A stretch of 43,109 nucleotides of DNA from JADFAK01 sp047615865 (GCA_047615865.1 JBLHIB010000016.1:1-43109); one strand, 5' to 3'. Positions 6,524 through 16,033 are shown, numbered from the stretch's first letter. Notes: generated by a model not told the origin, from the letters alone. Numbers and translations: made by a program.

Positions 6524-8812
6524 GTGCGAAGTAACTTATTGATACATATTTCTTTCTTCTTTTTTGTCTTTTTGGCGTTTCACGCAAATGGTCAAAAAGT
6601 TGGCGTCGTGCTTAGTGGTGGCGGAGCTTCTGGCATGGCCCATGTCGGATTCTTGAAAGCTTTGGAGGAGAACAATGTGCCCATCGATTTTATCACGGGC
6701 AGTTCCATGGGAGCAATAATTGGAGGCATGTATGCCGCTGGATTCACAATTGCAGAGATTGACTCTATTGTAAGGAGTGACGAGTATCGCAGAATGGCCA
6801 CGGGAGAGTTGGATGACGATATCCGATTCTATTATAAAACGCATGAAGATGATGCGACCATGGCCGATATCAAGTTGGGCGGCGGAGGATCACTTATCAG
6901 TACCACTCTTCCAACCAATCTCATCAATCCCGTTTTATTCGATTTTAAATTGATGGAACATTTTTCGTCAGCGTCTGCAGCAGCGAATTACAATTTTGAC
7001 TCCTTGTTTGTCCCGTTTCGTTGCGTCGCTTCTGACATCGAGGATAAAAAGCAAGTCATTTTCAATCAAGGTCATCTGAATGTTGCGATCAGAGCATCAG
7101 CAACTTATCCATTTTATCTTCATCCTATTCGTGTAGATAACAAGTTGCTTTATGATGGTGGTCTCTATAATAACTTCCCAAGCGATATCCTTTACAATGA
7201 TTTCCTGCCCGACGTAATTATCGGCTGTAAAGTATCCGGAAACATCGACCCACCAGATGAGGATAATTTGATTTCACAGCTCACCAATATGATCCGTTCG
7301 CACAGTAATTTTGAATCGCTTTGTGAGGAAATGATTATTATCGAGCCTCAATCAGACATTGGAACATTTGAATTTGATCGGATGGCCGAGGGCATTGATG
7401 AGGGTTATGCTGGTACCATTGAGGCAATAGATAGTATTTTGGCTTTTATTGACGAACCTGTAAATCCTATTCTAAGGGAAGAAAAGAGACAGGCATTTCG
7501 CGATAAGAAACAACCCATTGTAATAGATGAGGTAACCATCAATGGATTGGACCGGTCCCAAAAAAGCTACGTGCGTGGAATCCTTGGAAGTAAAGTGGAT
7601 TCTATTCAGATCAATAAAATTCGCAAGCCTTATTTCCGGTTATTCTCTGATGATAAAATAAAATCCATCTTTCCCGTTACGATGTACAACGCCAATACGG
7701 GGTTATACCGATTGATATTGGATGTGAAGAGAGAGAAAGACGTATTTTTATCTTTTGGTGGGAACTTCTCTTCTCGCGCAATTAATACCGGGTTTGTTGG
7801 AGTGCGTTACAATGTCTTTCGAAAGATGTCGTCCATGATTTCTGCCAATTCATATTTTGGAAAATTATACGGGTCGATTCATGCCGATGTTAAGTTGGAC
7901 TTTTCTGGAAAACTGCCTTTTGCTATTCAACCAGGATTCACTTTTAATCGATGGGATTACTTTAGAAGTTTGTCAACTTTCTTCGAAGATGTAAAGCCAT
8001 CCTTTATCGTGCTCAATGAGCGATTTGGTGGCTTGTCTATGAGAATGCCTACGGGAGCGAAGTCGCGATTGACTGTGTACACGGACTATGCGCATATATT
8101 TGATGAATATTACCAGAACGAACAATTCTTATCGATTGACACAGCAGATCAAACAGTTTTTGATGCAGGAATCGCTAAGATTCTATATGAGCGCAATTCT
8201 TTGAATCGGAAGCAATTTGCCAGCCGAGGCGATCGACTGGTCCTTCAAGGAAAATTTGTCCAAGGTGTTGAGCGAACAATCCCGGGATCCACATCTCTTT
8301 CCCGAGACAAGACTGTGAATAATCGGCAATGGGTTGCGGCGAAATTGAGTTATACAAACTACATGCTCAACGTGAGCATTTTTACTTTGGGTTTTCATGT
8401 TGAAGGTTTGGCCTCTACTCAGCCATTTTTTCAGAATCACGTCGCCTCTGTTATATCTGCCTCACCGTTCCAGCCAACTCCTGAAAGCAAAACCATATTC
8501 GTGGCTCCATACCGATCACACAATTATGCCGCTGCCGGAGTTGTAAGTATTATTACACCGGCTAAGAATTTGGATGTTAGAGGTGAGGCATATGCCTACA
8601 ATGCCTTTGGAACAATTGTAACCAACAATGAAGGAGACGTGTCCTATGATTGGGAAACTGATGTGATGTTCATAGGCGCGGCAACAGTTGTTTATTCATC
8701 TCCTATTGGTCCGGTGTCTTTTGCTGTCAATTACATCGATCGACGCACTGAGCCTTGGAGTTTTGTTTTCAACTTTGGATATCTGATATACAACCGCTCG
8801 ATCAGAGACTAA
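6524..8812 (+). CDS. Patatin-like phospholipase fused to a POTRA and outer-membrane barrel (PlpD/type Vd-like)
   Basis: 762 residues from GTG 6524, which gives a clean signal peptide (MRSNLLIHISFFFFVF...ANG); an in-frame TTG at 6470 would add 18 residues. The patatin domain (about 24-320) has the oxyanion loop GGGASG, the nucleophile elbow GSSMG (S61) and the dyad aspartate in DGG (D211), so the hydrolase should be active. A POTRA-like segment follows (IVIDEVTINGLDRSQKSYVRG, about 337-370), then a BamA/TamA-like 16-strand-type barrel to the end (FNFGYLIYNRSIRD). This architecture places a lipase at the outer membrane. The biological substrate, probably phospholipid, is inferred from the family. 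Confidence 0.88.
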   Translation: MRSNLLIHISFFFFVFLAFHANGQKVGVVLSGGGASGMAHVGFLKALEENNVPIDFITGSSMGAIIGGMYAAGFTIAEIDSIVRSDEYRRMATGELDDDIRFYYKTHEDDATMADIKLGGGGSLISTTLPTNLINPVLFDFKLMEHFSSASAAANYNFDSLFVPFRCVASDIEDKKQVIFNQGHLNVAIRASATYPFYLHPIRVDNKLLYDGGLYNNFPSDILYNDFLPDVIIGCKVSGNIDPPDEDNLISQLTNMIRSHSNFESLCEEMIIIEPQSDIGTFEFDRMAEGIDEGYAGTIEAIDSILAFIDEPVNPILREEKRQAFRDKKQPIVIDEVTINGLDRSQKSYVRGILGSKVDSIQINKIRKPYFRLFSDDKIKSIFPVTMYNANTGLYRLILDVKREKDVFLSFGGNFSSRAINTGFVGVRYNVFRKMSSMISANSYFGKLYGSIHADVKLDFSGKLPFAIQPGFTFNRWDYFRSLSTFFEDVKPSFIVLNERFGGLSMRMPTGAKSRLTVYTDYAHIFDEYYQNEQFLSIDTADQTVFDAGIAKILYERNSLNRKQFASRGDRLVLQGKFVQGVERTIPGSTSLSRDKTVNNRQWVAAKLSYTNYMLNVSIFTLGFHVEGLASTQPFFQNHVASVISASPFQPTPESKTIFVAPYRSHNYAAAGVVSIITPAKNLDVRGEAYAYNAFGTIVTNNEGDVSYDWETDVMFIGAATVVYSSPIGPVSFAVNYIDRRTEPWSFVFNFGYLIYNRSIRD

Positions 8813-8838
8813 AAGCATTTATTTTAGCTTCCAATTGC

Positions 8839-8846
8839 TACCTTTG
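8839..8846 (+). promoter_or_regulatory. -7 promoter element (TACCTTTG)
   Basis: A perfect TAnnTTTG Bacteroidota -7 element, 16 bases before the ATG at 8862 and 27 bases after the patatin stop. Its position argues against starting the next gene at the upstream TTG (8835), which would put the promoter inside the coding region. No clear -33 TTG. Confidence 0.6.
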
Positions 8847-8861
8847 CGGCAAATTCCCCCT

Positions 8862-9914
8862 ATGGATATCATCAAGTTTGCCATAATAGGCGCAGGTCAT
8901 ATTGGCAAGCGCCACAACGAAATGATCAAAAGAAACCCTTCTGGAGTGGTTGTCGCAATGTGCGATAAGCGCACGAAAGAAGAATGTGGAGTAGAAGATG
9001 ATATTCCCTTCTTTGCCTCTGCACAGGAAATGATCGATAGCGGAATCGAGATGGACGTCGTATGCGTGTGCACACCAAATGGCTTGCACGCTGAGCATTC
9101 GCTTTTGGCTCTGCAGAACCGCAAACACGTGGTCGTTGAAAAGCCCATGGCCCTCTCGCGCACAGACTGCGAAAAGATTATCTATACAGCTCTCAATGTT
9201 TCGCGTCAAGTATTCTGCGTAATGCAAAATCGCTACAGTCCACCAAGTGCTTGGATGAAGCAGATTGTTGAGGACAAAATTCTTGGCGAGATATACATGG
9301 TTCAAGTAAACTGCTACTGGAACAGAGATGATCGTTACTACAAAAAATTACATTGGAAAGGAACAAATGACCTTGATGGTGGAACCTTATTCACGCAATT
9401 CTCTCACTTCATTGATATCATGTATTGGTTATTTGGAGACATTGAAAATATTCGCTCTCGATTTAGAGATTTCAAGCATGCGCATAACACCGAATTTGAA
9501 GACTCGGGAATCGTTATGTTCGACTTCGTTAATGGTGGTATTGGGTGCATCAACTTTAGTACTGCGTTGAATGAGAGCAATTTTGAAAGTAGTATCACTG
9601 TGGTTGGTGAAAAAGGTACAGTGAAAGTTGGCGGACAGTACATGAACGAGGTGGATTATTGCAACATTGAAGGGTACGAAATGCCAGAACTTGCTGAAGG
9701 CAATCCCGCCAATGATTATGGCGCGTATAAAGGGTCTGCTGCCAATCATGGATTTATCTTTGAAAATGTAGTAGATACTTTGAAAGGCCATTCTATGATC
9801 ACTACAAATGCACTCGAAGGCTTGAAGGTTGTGGACATCATTGAACGTATTTATCAAAGTGCTCCCCGTATCACCAAGCATGTGTATTCAGAGAAGGTAG
9901 AAAACAAAGCCTAG
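8862..9914 (+). CDS. Gfo/Idh/MocA-family sugar dehydrogenase (WlbA/WbpB-like)
   Basis: 350 residues from ATG 8862. The N-terminal Rossmann fold starts KFAIIGAGHIGKRH, the NAD-binding glycine motif. VCVCTPNGLHAEHSLLAL and VVVEKPMAL (catalytic Lys of the EKP motif) follow, then the C-terminal dimerisation/substrate domain with GGTLFTQFSHFIDIMYWLFG, which fits the WlbA/WbpB type that oxidises UDP-N-acetylglucosaminuronate at C3 in surface polysaccharide synthesis. The downstream flippase and glycosyltransferase support such a role. The exact sugar substrate is inference, and other members of this broad family act on inositol or glucose. Confidence 0.85.
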   Translation: MDIIKFAIIGAGHIGKRHNEMIKRNPSGVVVAMCDKRTKEECGVEDDIPFFASAQEMIDSGIEMDVVCVCTPNGLHAEHSLLALQNRKHVVVEKPMALSRTDCEKIIYTALNVSRQVFCVMQNRYSPPSAWMKQIVEDKILGEIYMVQVNCYWNRDDRYYKKLHWKGTNDLDGGTLFTQFSHFIDIMYWLFGDIENIRSRFRDFKHAHNTEFEDSGIVMFDFVNGGIGCINFSTALNESNFESSITVVGEKGTVKVGGQYMNEVDYCNIEGYEMPELAEGNPANDYGAYKGSAANHGFIFENVVDTLKGHSMITTNALEGLKVVDIIERIYQSAPRITKHVYSEKVENKA

Positions 9915-9988
9915 TGTTTTACAGCTTATTGTTGACTTCTTATCGATGTTCTTGTCGGCATGTGACTGCATTGAGCTTATTTTGAACC

Positions 9989-11281
9989 GTGTTTAAATCA
10001 TTGAAAAACAAACTTTCGGAACACGAGTTCCTGCGTCATGTGCTCACGCTGATGACAGGGACTGGACTCGCTCAAGTATTAGCGCTTGGACTGAGTATCA
10101 TTGTTACGCGACTCTATACGCCTGAAGAGTTCTCAACTCTCGAGCAATTTGCCATGCTCCTCGCTATTGGAGGGGTAATCGTTTGTGGCAAGTATGAGTT
10201 TGCGATTATGCAGCCAAAGAAGGATGAGGATGCACGTACCTTGCTTGCATTGAGCATGAGAATAGCCCTGTCTTTTGCAGTTTTAGTCGCGATTGCCGTC
10301 TTTTTCATGGCCGACCAAGTGGGCAGGTGGTATGACAATCCTACTCTCGCATCTATACTCTGGCTTCTGCCTATTGCAATTGTTGGTATGGGATTTTTTA
10401 ATTCTCTCAACTACTGGTATTCGAGGAAAAAGCAATATAAACGGGCCGCAACATCTAAGGTTCTTTTCACGGCAACAAGTGATCCTGCTAAAATTGTTCT
10501 CGGCACAATGGGCCAAACAGCATTTGGCTTAGTCTGGGCTGTGACTATTGGTCGATTGGTATCCGCTAGTTATATGGTCTTGAGATTTGTAAATGATGGG
10601 ATGGGTTCACCACTAAGAGCTCGTAAAGAAGATATTAAGAGGCTAGCATCTGAGTACAAGGTCTATCCTTTGTATACCATTTGGGGAAGTGCACTCAATC
10701 GCTTTGCACAGTGGGCACATATTTTGCTTTTTTCATATTACTACGGACCGCTTATGATCGGATTTTTTGCTTTGTCCCGAAGGATATTCTTAGGCCCTCT
10801 GTCTATCATCTCGCAGTCTTACTCTCAAGTCTTCTATCAACGCATTTCCGAAATGAATGATTCTGCTGAGCTTAAGCGTTTCTATTTCAAAAATCTGATA
10901 AGGTTTCTTGGTGTCGGGGCAATTATGGTTTTGGTCGTTCATTTGCTTCCTGACAATGCACTAGGATTCATTTTTGGAGAGGAATGGACAGGTACGCTGC
11001 AAGTATTGAAACCGTTGTCATTTTGGTATGCATTAAACTTTGTCACTTCATCTTTGTCATTCATCAACTTTCGCCTGCACAAGCAGCGCGCGATGTTATT
11101 ACTCGACGCTTTGCACTTTGCACTTGCTGTTGGCAGCATATTGTGGGCCTTTGATCAAGGAATGGACGAATGGGGTACTTTGGTTTATCTTGTTTGGGCC
11201 AAGATTATCTATTTTGCAGTCAATATCTGTGCATCTGTTTATTTCGTTTCGACTTACGAATTCCAAGAACCAGCGGCTTGA
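9989..11281 (+). CDS. Polysaccharide flippase (Wzx-like, MOP superfamily)
   Basis: 430 residues with around 12 hydrophobic segments, typical of the MOP exporter/Wzx group that flips lipid-linked oligosaccharides across the inner membrane. The start SEHEFLRHVLTLMTGTGLAQVLALGLSI and the charged segment YSRKKQYKRAATSK after the fourth helix are characteristic. It starts at GTG 9989; a TGA at 9983 in frame excludes anything further upstream. The stop TGA overlaps the TTG start proposed for the glycosyltransferase. The carried glycan is unknown. Confidence 0.88.
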   Translation: MFKSLKNKLSEHEFLRHVLTLMTGTGLAQVLALGLSIIVTRLYTPEEFSTLEQFAMLLAIGGVIVCGKYEFAIMQPKKDEDARTLLALSMRIALSFAVLVAIAVFFMADQVGRWYDNPTLASILWLLPIAIVGMGFFNSLNYWYSRKKQYKRAATSKVLFTATSDPAKIVLGTMGQTAFGLVWAVTIGRLVSASYMVLRFVNDGMGSPLRARKEDIKRLASEYKVYPLYTIWGSALNRFAQWAHILLFSYYYGPLMIGFFALSRRIFLGPLSIISQSYSQVFYQRISEMNDSAELKRFYFKNLIRFLGVGAIMVLVVHLLPDNALGFIFGEEWTGTLQVLKPLSFWYALNFVTSSLSFINFRLHKQRAMLLLDALHFALAVGSILWAFDQGMDEWGTLVYLVWAKIIYFAVNICASVYFVSTYEFQEPAA

Positions 11282-12408
11282 AGAAAAAATTAGTGTCTAT
11301 CGTACTGAACAGCTTTGTCAACGACAACAGGGTTCTAAAAGAAGCAATTTCGCTCAATAAAGTGGGATTTGATGTTACTGTTTCAGCATTGGAATTGAAC
11401 GGAGAGTCCTTGGAAGAGAAGCATGACGATTTCAAGGTTAGGCGCATTCGAATTGGAGCGAGAGCTCTTCCACGCGGGAAATTCTTTGGTGCAGTAAAGT
11501 ACGCCGAACTAGTCCTCAAAACCATTTGGAGGTACCGCAAATACCAAATATGGCATTGCAACGATTTCGAACCCTTGGTTATAGCATCATTGCTCAAGTT
11601 CTTCAAACGCAACCTTGTCATTATTTATGATGCGCATGAGTATGCTCGGGAAAAGAATGGACTCGGAAGTTTTGAGAAACGATTTGTAGCCTTCATGGAG
11701 CCCAAGCTAATTGGTTATTGCAATGAAGTCATAACTGTGAGCCAAGGAATCGCAGAAGAGTACCAGAGATTGTATGACCTTCCTGAAGTCCATGTAGTAT
11801 TCAACGCTCCTCATAAAAGAGAGAAAGTGATAAAGGTGGATCGTTTTCGAGAGCGATTTGGGATAGGGGCACACAAGGTGATCTTTCTCTATCAAGGGAA
11901 GTTTCATGCAGGAAGAGGGATGGAACTTCTCGTAGAATCGTTCAAGCTACTGCAGGATACCCATGCGGAATTGGTGTTTATGGGCAACGGTAATTTGCAG
12001 GAATACGTTGAACAAGCTGCTCAAGAGCATGACAATATTCACTTGCATCCAGCAGTGCCATATGAGGAGATAGTCGAGCATACCGCTTCTGCCGATTTTG
12101 GTTTGCTCACGGTAGAAAATGTATGTTTGAGCTACTATTACTGTATGCCCAATAAAATGTTCGAATATATCCAAGCGGGAATCCCAATTATTACGACTAA
12201 TCTATATGATTGTCGTATCATGGTAGAAGAAGAAGACCTGGGTGTAGTTATTCCAGAATTCACTCCCGAAAGTTTTGCTGAGACGTTCAGAAAAGTTTTG
12301 GAGGCCGATAAATCTGAATATATCCGCGCGATTGAACATACCGCACAGCATTTTCATTGGGATAATGAAGAAAAGAAATTGATTTCGCTCTACAACAAAT
12401 ATTTATAA
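11278..12408 (+). CDS. Glycosyltransferase, GT4-like
   Basis: 376 residues starting at TTG 11278, whose last two bases are the first two of the flippase TGA; GTG 11293 is an alternative. Frames further upstream would run inside the flippase gene. GT-B fold is indicated by an N-terminal donor-independent domain (LVSIVLNSFVNDNRVLKEA, YDAHEYAREKNG) and a C-terminal nucleotide-sugar domain (FLYQGKFHAGRGMELLVESF, MGNGNLQEY, MPNKMFEYIQAGIPIITTN). The last contains the E residue of the GT4-type E-x7-E-like region. It acts at the cytoplasmic face on a surface glycan; donor and acceptor are unknown. Confidence 0.85.
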   Translation: MKKKLVSIVLNSFVNDNRVLKEAISLNKVGFDVTVSALELNGESLEEKHDDFKVRRIRIGARALPRGKFFGAVKYAELVLKTIWRYRKYQIWHCNDFEPLVIASLLKFFKRNLVIIYDAHEYAREKNGLGSFEKRFVAFMEPKLIGYCNEVITVSQGIAEEYQRLYDLPEVHVVFNAPHKREKVIKVDRFRERFGIGAHKVIFLYQGKFHAGRGMELLVESFKLLQDTHAELVFMGNGNLQEYVEQAAQEHDNIHLHPAVPYEEIVEHTASADFGLLTVENVCLSYYYCMPNKMFEYIQAGIPIITTNLYDCRIMVEEEDLGVVIPEFTPESFAETFRKVLEADKSEYIRAIEHTAQHFHWDNEEKKLISLYNKYL

Positions 12409-12434
12409 GAACAGAGCGCTAGTCGCAAAACAAG

Positions 12435-13409
12435 ATGGCAAAGCTTGAAGCTAAAATCATATCGCATAAAGATATAGCCGAATTCAACAGGCTGGCTGAA
12501 GAACATGGAGGTGTTTTTAGCCAGCCTAAGTGGTTTGATACATTTGGTCATAATGCACTGCGCATCGGTCTATTCCAAATGGATGGTCAGCTAGTAGGTG
12601 GGTTTTTATGTACCATGACTCCACTTAAAGTTCTAAAGGTACTTAGCCCGCTGAGATTCACTCCACATGCAGCTTTGTTCTTCAAGCAAAACACATCCAA
12701 TGCCGCAGGAAGTACTCAATATGAAAAGTCTGTCGGAAAGGCTATTTCGACCTGGATATTGGAACAATCGGTCAAAACTGTACTCCTGCCTTTCCCTTGG
12801 TCGTATGACGATATGCAGAGTTTTACTTGGGACGGATTCCGAGTAGCACCCAAATACACATATAGATTGTCTTTGGAACCTTCAGGCGAAGCAATTCGTG
12901 CCAATTTCAGTCAGTCGGCGAAAAGCGCGATTAAAAAGGCAGAAAAGAGTGAAATAGTAGTGACGATTTGCGATGATGCGCAAAAGGTTCATGAGCTGCT
13001 TAACGAGACGCTCCAGTCCAAAAATGATAGCTTTGACTTGGGCTTGACATTGGAAGAGATTAAGAACTTGTTTGAAACAGAACTGGCATTTGCCCTTGTG
13101 GCTAATTGCAATGAAAAACCTATTGCTACAGGAGTTTTTGTGCACGACAGATTGAATTGTTATTATTTGCTGGGTGGGGTAAACAGAAAGTATTCCAAGT
13201 TAGAAGGAGGCACAGCGATTATCTGGTCCGGCATTCAGAAAGCCAAAGAAATAGGGTGTGAAGTATTTGATTTTGAAGGATCTATGAATCCTGGGATCGA
13301 GCATTTCTTTAGAGGATTTGGAGGGAAACTCACTCCATATTTTCAAATAATCAAGGCGAATAAGTTGCAAAGAAGAATACTCCGGCTAGGAGGGAGGAAG
13401 GAATTCTAA
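12435..13409 (+). CDS. FemAB/GNAT-like acyltransferase
   Basis: 324 residues. The layout of two half-domains, with SQPKWFDTFGHNALRIGLFQ near the start, FSQSAKSAIKKAEKS near 157-171 and YYLLGGVNRKYSKLEGGTAIIWSGI near 236-260, is that of the FemAB/GNAT-fold transferases often found in exopolysaccharide clusters. The usual role is transfer of an aminoacyl or acyl group to a sugar or peptidoglycan precursor. It follows the glycosyltransferase by 26 bases on the same strand, so it likely modifies the same surface glycan. Its TAA stop overlaps the stop of the convergent SpoIIE gene (13406-13409). Confidence 0.78.
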   Translation: MAKLEAKIISHKDIAEFNRLAEEHGGVFSQPKWFDTFGHNALRIGLFQMDGQLVGGFLCTMTPLKVLKVLSPLRFTPHAALFFKQNTSNAAGSTQYEKSVGKAISTWILEQSVKTVLLPFPWSYDDMQSFTWDGFRVAPKYTYRLSLEPSGEAIRANFSQSAKSAIKKAEKSEIVVTICDDAQKVHELLNETLQSKNDSFDLGLTLEEIKNLFETELAFALVANCNEKPIATGVFVHDRLNCYYLLGGVNRKYSKLEGGTAIIWSGIQKAKEIGCEVFDFEGSMNPGIEHFFRGFGGKLTPYFQIIKANKLQRRILRLGGRKEF

Positions 13410-15166
13410 ATTTTCAGACCTATTACAAGGATGTCATCAACCTGTTCGTAGGTTCCTTTCCAATCTTGAAGTGCACTTTTTAGCATCATTTCTTGATCAT
13501 ACATGCCGTTTCCTTGAATGTCATGAAGTAGTTGGATAAACCTCTTTCGTGTAAATTTCTTATTATTCGGCCCACCAAATTGATCCATAAAGCCATCTGT
13601 AGTCATGTATATACAATCCCCTTTTATGATTGGAATGACGTGCTCTGTAAATAGTTTTTCCTGCAAAAAGGTTCCTCCAAGAGGATATCGGTCACCTTTA
13701 AATTGGTGAAGTTCGCCGTCCCGCATAAGATACAGTTGGTGAAAGGCGCCCGAGAACCTCATTTCCATCTTTCCAAAATCAAAAGAACAAAGAGACAGGT
13801 CCATTCCTGTGCTAGTCTCGGTGCCTTGCTCATGCTGTTTCAATTCTCTTATGACGTGTGTGTCAATGTCATGTAGTATAGTTGAAGTACTCATTGTTTG
13901 ATTTCCAATAACGGACTGGCTGAGCAAGTTTGATCCTATCATGCTCATGAAAGCTCCAGGAACACCATGTCCCGTGCAATCTACGCCAGCAATCCAGCAC
14001 CGATTTTCCTTTCCGTAGAACCAATAGAAGTCACCACTTACAATGTCTTTAGGACGCAAATAAATAAACACATCGTCAAAGGCGTCGGCAACGGATTGTT
14101 TCTGTGGAAGCATCAATTGCTGAATCCTCTTGGCAGCAATTATACTTTCTGTCATGTGCACGTAGTTGTCGCGCATAAGGTTGTTGATCCTTTCTCGTTC
14201 AGTAGCTTGAAATTTTAGCTCTTTGTTGACTATAGACAGCTCTTCTGTGCGATGTTCAACTAAGCCTTCCATCCGTTGAATGACCTTATTTAATCGGTCT
14301 TCTGAACGTCGAACATCAGTTAGGTCAACGAAACTGAAAATGTAATGACTTTGGGTACGAGAAGTCTGAACAGCTTTAAAGCGGACAAATACTTTGCCTG
14401 TTTCAAGTGTTATCAGATTGATTTTTTCTTCAATTTGATCTGAGTCCAAGGCAAGTTGCCTGAATATAAATCGAATTGCAGCAAGAGATTCTTCGATGAA
14501 TATCTCGTCAAATCGAGAGGATAGATGGTCTTTTGAAGTTGATGCAAACAGATTGAGCATCTCTTCATTCGTTTCGATAATCTCAAATTCACGAATGTAT
14601 TCACGCATTTCTTCCAATCCAGCTTTTCGCCAAGTTTTAGACTTGGCCCGTATTTGCTCAATATTGGGAATAGCGACCTCGCAAATTGCGATTCCTGCAA
14701 ACCGGAAAATGTTCTTGAATTTTCGCTCGGTCAATTCAAGATTGTCGGCCATTGTTTGTAGCTCGGACCTATCATATTTTCGCTGTAGGGCATTGTCAAT
14801 AGCAATGCTGAGTCGCTTCAAAGAGGATTTAATCACATAATCATCGACACCTTCCTTAATACATTCCATGATTGTTTCTTCTGGCAGTTGGCCAGTAATC
14901 ATGATAAAGGGAATTTCTAAACCAAGGTTTTTAATGGTCAGAAATGCTTCGATGCCGTTAAATTGAGGAAGAGAATAATCTGAGACGATTACATCGGGTT
15001 CCTCCTGTTTAATAGCATTGATGAAAGCTTGTTTGCTTTCAACATGTTCAACAAGCCAGTTAGGGTGAGCAAGATTTATTTCTCGTCTCACCAATTCTGC
15101 ATCAAGCAGATAGTCCTCCAATAGGAGCACTCTCAGGTTTTCGTTGACTGGCATGGAATTGTTCAT
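13406..15166 (-). CDS. REC-PAS-SpoIIE (PP2C) response regulator phosphatase
   Basis: 586 residues. An N-terminal receiver domain (about 11-130) has acidic residues E17/D18, the phosphoacceptor D63 (VSDYSLP) and the conserved Lys in YVIKSS. A PAS-like region (about 150-285) and a coiled coil (about 285-345) lead to a PP2C/SpoIIE Ser/Thr phosphatase domain (about 350-586) with GDFYWF, DCTGHGVPGAFMSMIGSN, MTTDGFMDQFGG and DDILVIGLKI, which hold the metal-binding aspartates. Phosphorylation of REC probably controls dephosphorylation of a partner protein such as an anti-sigma antagonist, but no such partner is visible here. It is the last gene of the minus-strand signalling cluster; its receiver closely resembles that of the neighbouring histidine kinase. 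Confidence 0.9.
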   Translation of the reverse strand: MNNSMPVNENLRVLLLEDYLLDAELVRREINLAHPNWLVEHVESKQAFINAIKQEEPDVIVSDYSLPQFNGIEAFLTIKNLGLEIPFIMITGQLPEETIMECIKEGVDDYVIKSSLKRLSIAIDNALQRKYDRSELQTMADNLELTERKFKNIFRFAGIAICEVAIPNIEQIRAKSKTWRKAGLEEMREYIREFEIIETNEEMLNLFASTSKDHLSSRFDEIFIEESLAAIRFIFRQLALDSDQIEEKINLITLETGKVFVRFKAVQTSRTQSHYIFSFVDLTDVRRSEDRLNKVIQRMEGLVEHRTEELSIVNKELKFQATERERINNLMRDNYVHMTESIIAAKRIQQLMLPQKQSVADAFDDVFIYLRPKDIVSGDFYWFYGKENRCWIAGVDCTGHGVPGAFMSMIGSNLLSQSVIGNQTMSTSTILHDIDTHVIRELKQHEQGTETSTGMDLSLCSFDFGKMEMRFSGAFHQLYLMRDGELHQFKGDRYPLGGTFLQEKLFTEHVIPIIKGDCIYMTTDGFMDQFGGPNNKKFTRKRFIQLLHDIQGNGMYDQEMMLKSALQDWKGTYEQVDDILVIGLKI

Positions 15167-15210
15167 TCTTGTTCCTCTCTAGAGTTCTTTTCGTTGGGTG
15201 GTAAAATTAG

Positions 15211-15240
15211 AAAAGGCCTACGAGAGGCCTTTTCTTTTAT
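15211..15240 (-). terminator. Intrinsic terminator between the LuxR regulator and the SpoIIE gene
   Basis: A perfect 9-bp stem AAAAGGCCT / AGGCCTTTT with a 5-base loop, with T-rich flanks on both strands. It should end transcription from the regulator at 15290-15937, making the SpoIIE gene a separate unit. Confidence 0.75.
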
Positions 15241-15289
15241 TGTATCTTAAGATTGTCAGACGATGGAGATATTCCACCGCAGATTTCAC

Positions 15290-15937
15290 CTACATCTGTG
15301 CAACAGGTGATAAATTGTGCAATAGAATGTACTTAATGATATCTGAATTATTATCCATATTCATTTTCGTTAGTATCCTTGATCTGTAAGTACTAATCGT
15401 CTTCGCACTCAGTTTCAATTGAGCGGCGATGAAATTATTTGGTTTTCCCTCGCCAATGGCAAGGAATACCTCGTACTCACGATCAGATAGTGTCTTGTGC
15501 GGTAAATCCTGATTCTTATTGTTCATCTCACGATAAAGCAATTTGGTGATTTGCGGACTAAGATACTCTCCACCTTGATTTATCGTGCGAATTGCTTCGA
15601 TAAGAACTTCTGGTTCAGAATCTTTGTGCAGATACCCAGAAGCTCCGGCTTTTAACATTCTAATAGCAAATTGATCTTCAGGATACATGCTTAGTACCAA
15701 TACGTTGACGTCAGGATAGAAAATTTTAACCTGCTTTAGAACTTCGAGTCCACTGCGTCCGGGAAGCGAAACATCGAGAATGATGATGTCCGTCTCAATT
15801 TTACGGAGTCTTTGAAGCAATTCTTCGCCGCTTGAGATGTCATCAGCGATAATTTCAATATCGGGATAACTATCAATGATTTGTTTAATCCCCTGGCGAA
15901 CGATTTTGTGGTCGTCACAAATAACTACCTTGATCAT
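15290..15937 (-). CDS. NarL/LuxR-type response regulator
   Basis: 215 residues from the ATG at 15937 (MIKVVICDDHKIVRQG); a longer frame to 15991 would add an unconserved leader overlapping the promoter. Receiver domain with phosphoacceptor D55 (IILDVSLPGRSG) and the LuxR/GerE helix-turn-helix at about 145-210 (LSDREYEVFLAIGEGKPNNFIAAQLKLSAKTISTYRSRIL). It is a transcription factor expected to be phosphorylated by the nearby HisKA_3-type kinase or another one. It is a close paralogue of the regulator at 16133-16774. Its own -7 element and flanking terminators suggest separate transcription. Confidence 0.93.
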   Translation of the reverse strand: MIKVVICDDHKIVRQGIKQIIDSYPDIEIIADDISSGEELLQRLRKIETDIIILDVSLPGRSGLEVLKQVKIFYPDVNVLVLSMYPEDQFAIRMLKAGASGYLHKDSEPEVLIEAIRTINQGGEYLSPQITKLLYREMNNKNQDLPHKTLSDREYEVFLAIGEGKPNNFIAAQLKLSAKTISTYRSRILTKMNMDNNSDIIKYILLHNLSPVAQM

Positions 15938-15980
15938 GTGTTTTGGATTATAGTTCAACTTGATTTCATTGTCTGTCAGC

Positions 15981-15988
15981 CAAATGTA
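15981..15988 (-). promoter_or_regulatory. -7 promoter element (TACATTTG, minus strand)
   Basis: A perfect TAnnTTTG element on the minus strand, 43 bases before the ATG at 15937. A -33 element is not obvious. Confidence 0.5.
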
Positions 15989-16033
15989 CACGGCAAGTTC
16001 CTCGGAGAGGATAGGAGTGCTTCCTCATAGAAT

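Noticed and set aside
8838..9881. Two antisense frames of 155 and 150 codons within the dehydrogenase gene
   Set aside because: They overlap a clearly conserved enzyme and show no domain features.
13406..13409. Overlapping convergent stops (also 24603-24606)
   Set aside because: Simple gene compaction; four-base tail overlaps are common and suggest no special mechanism.
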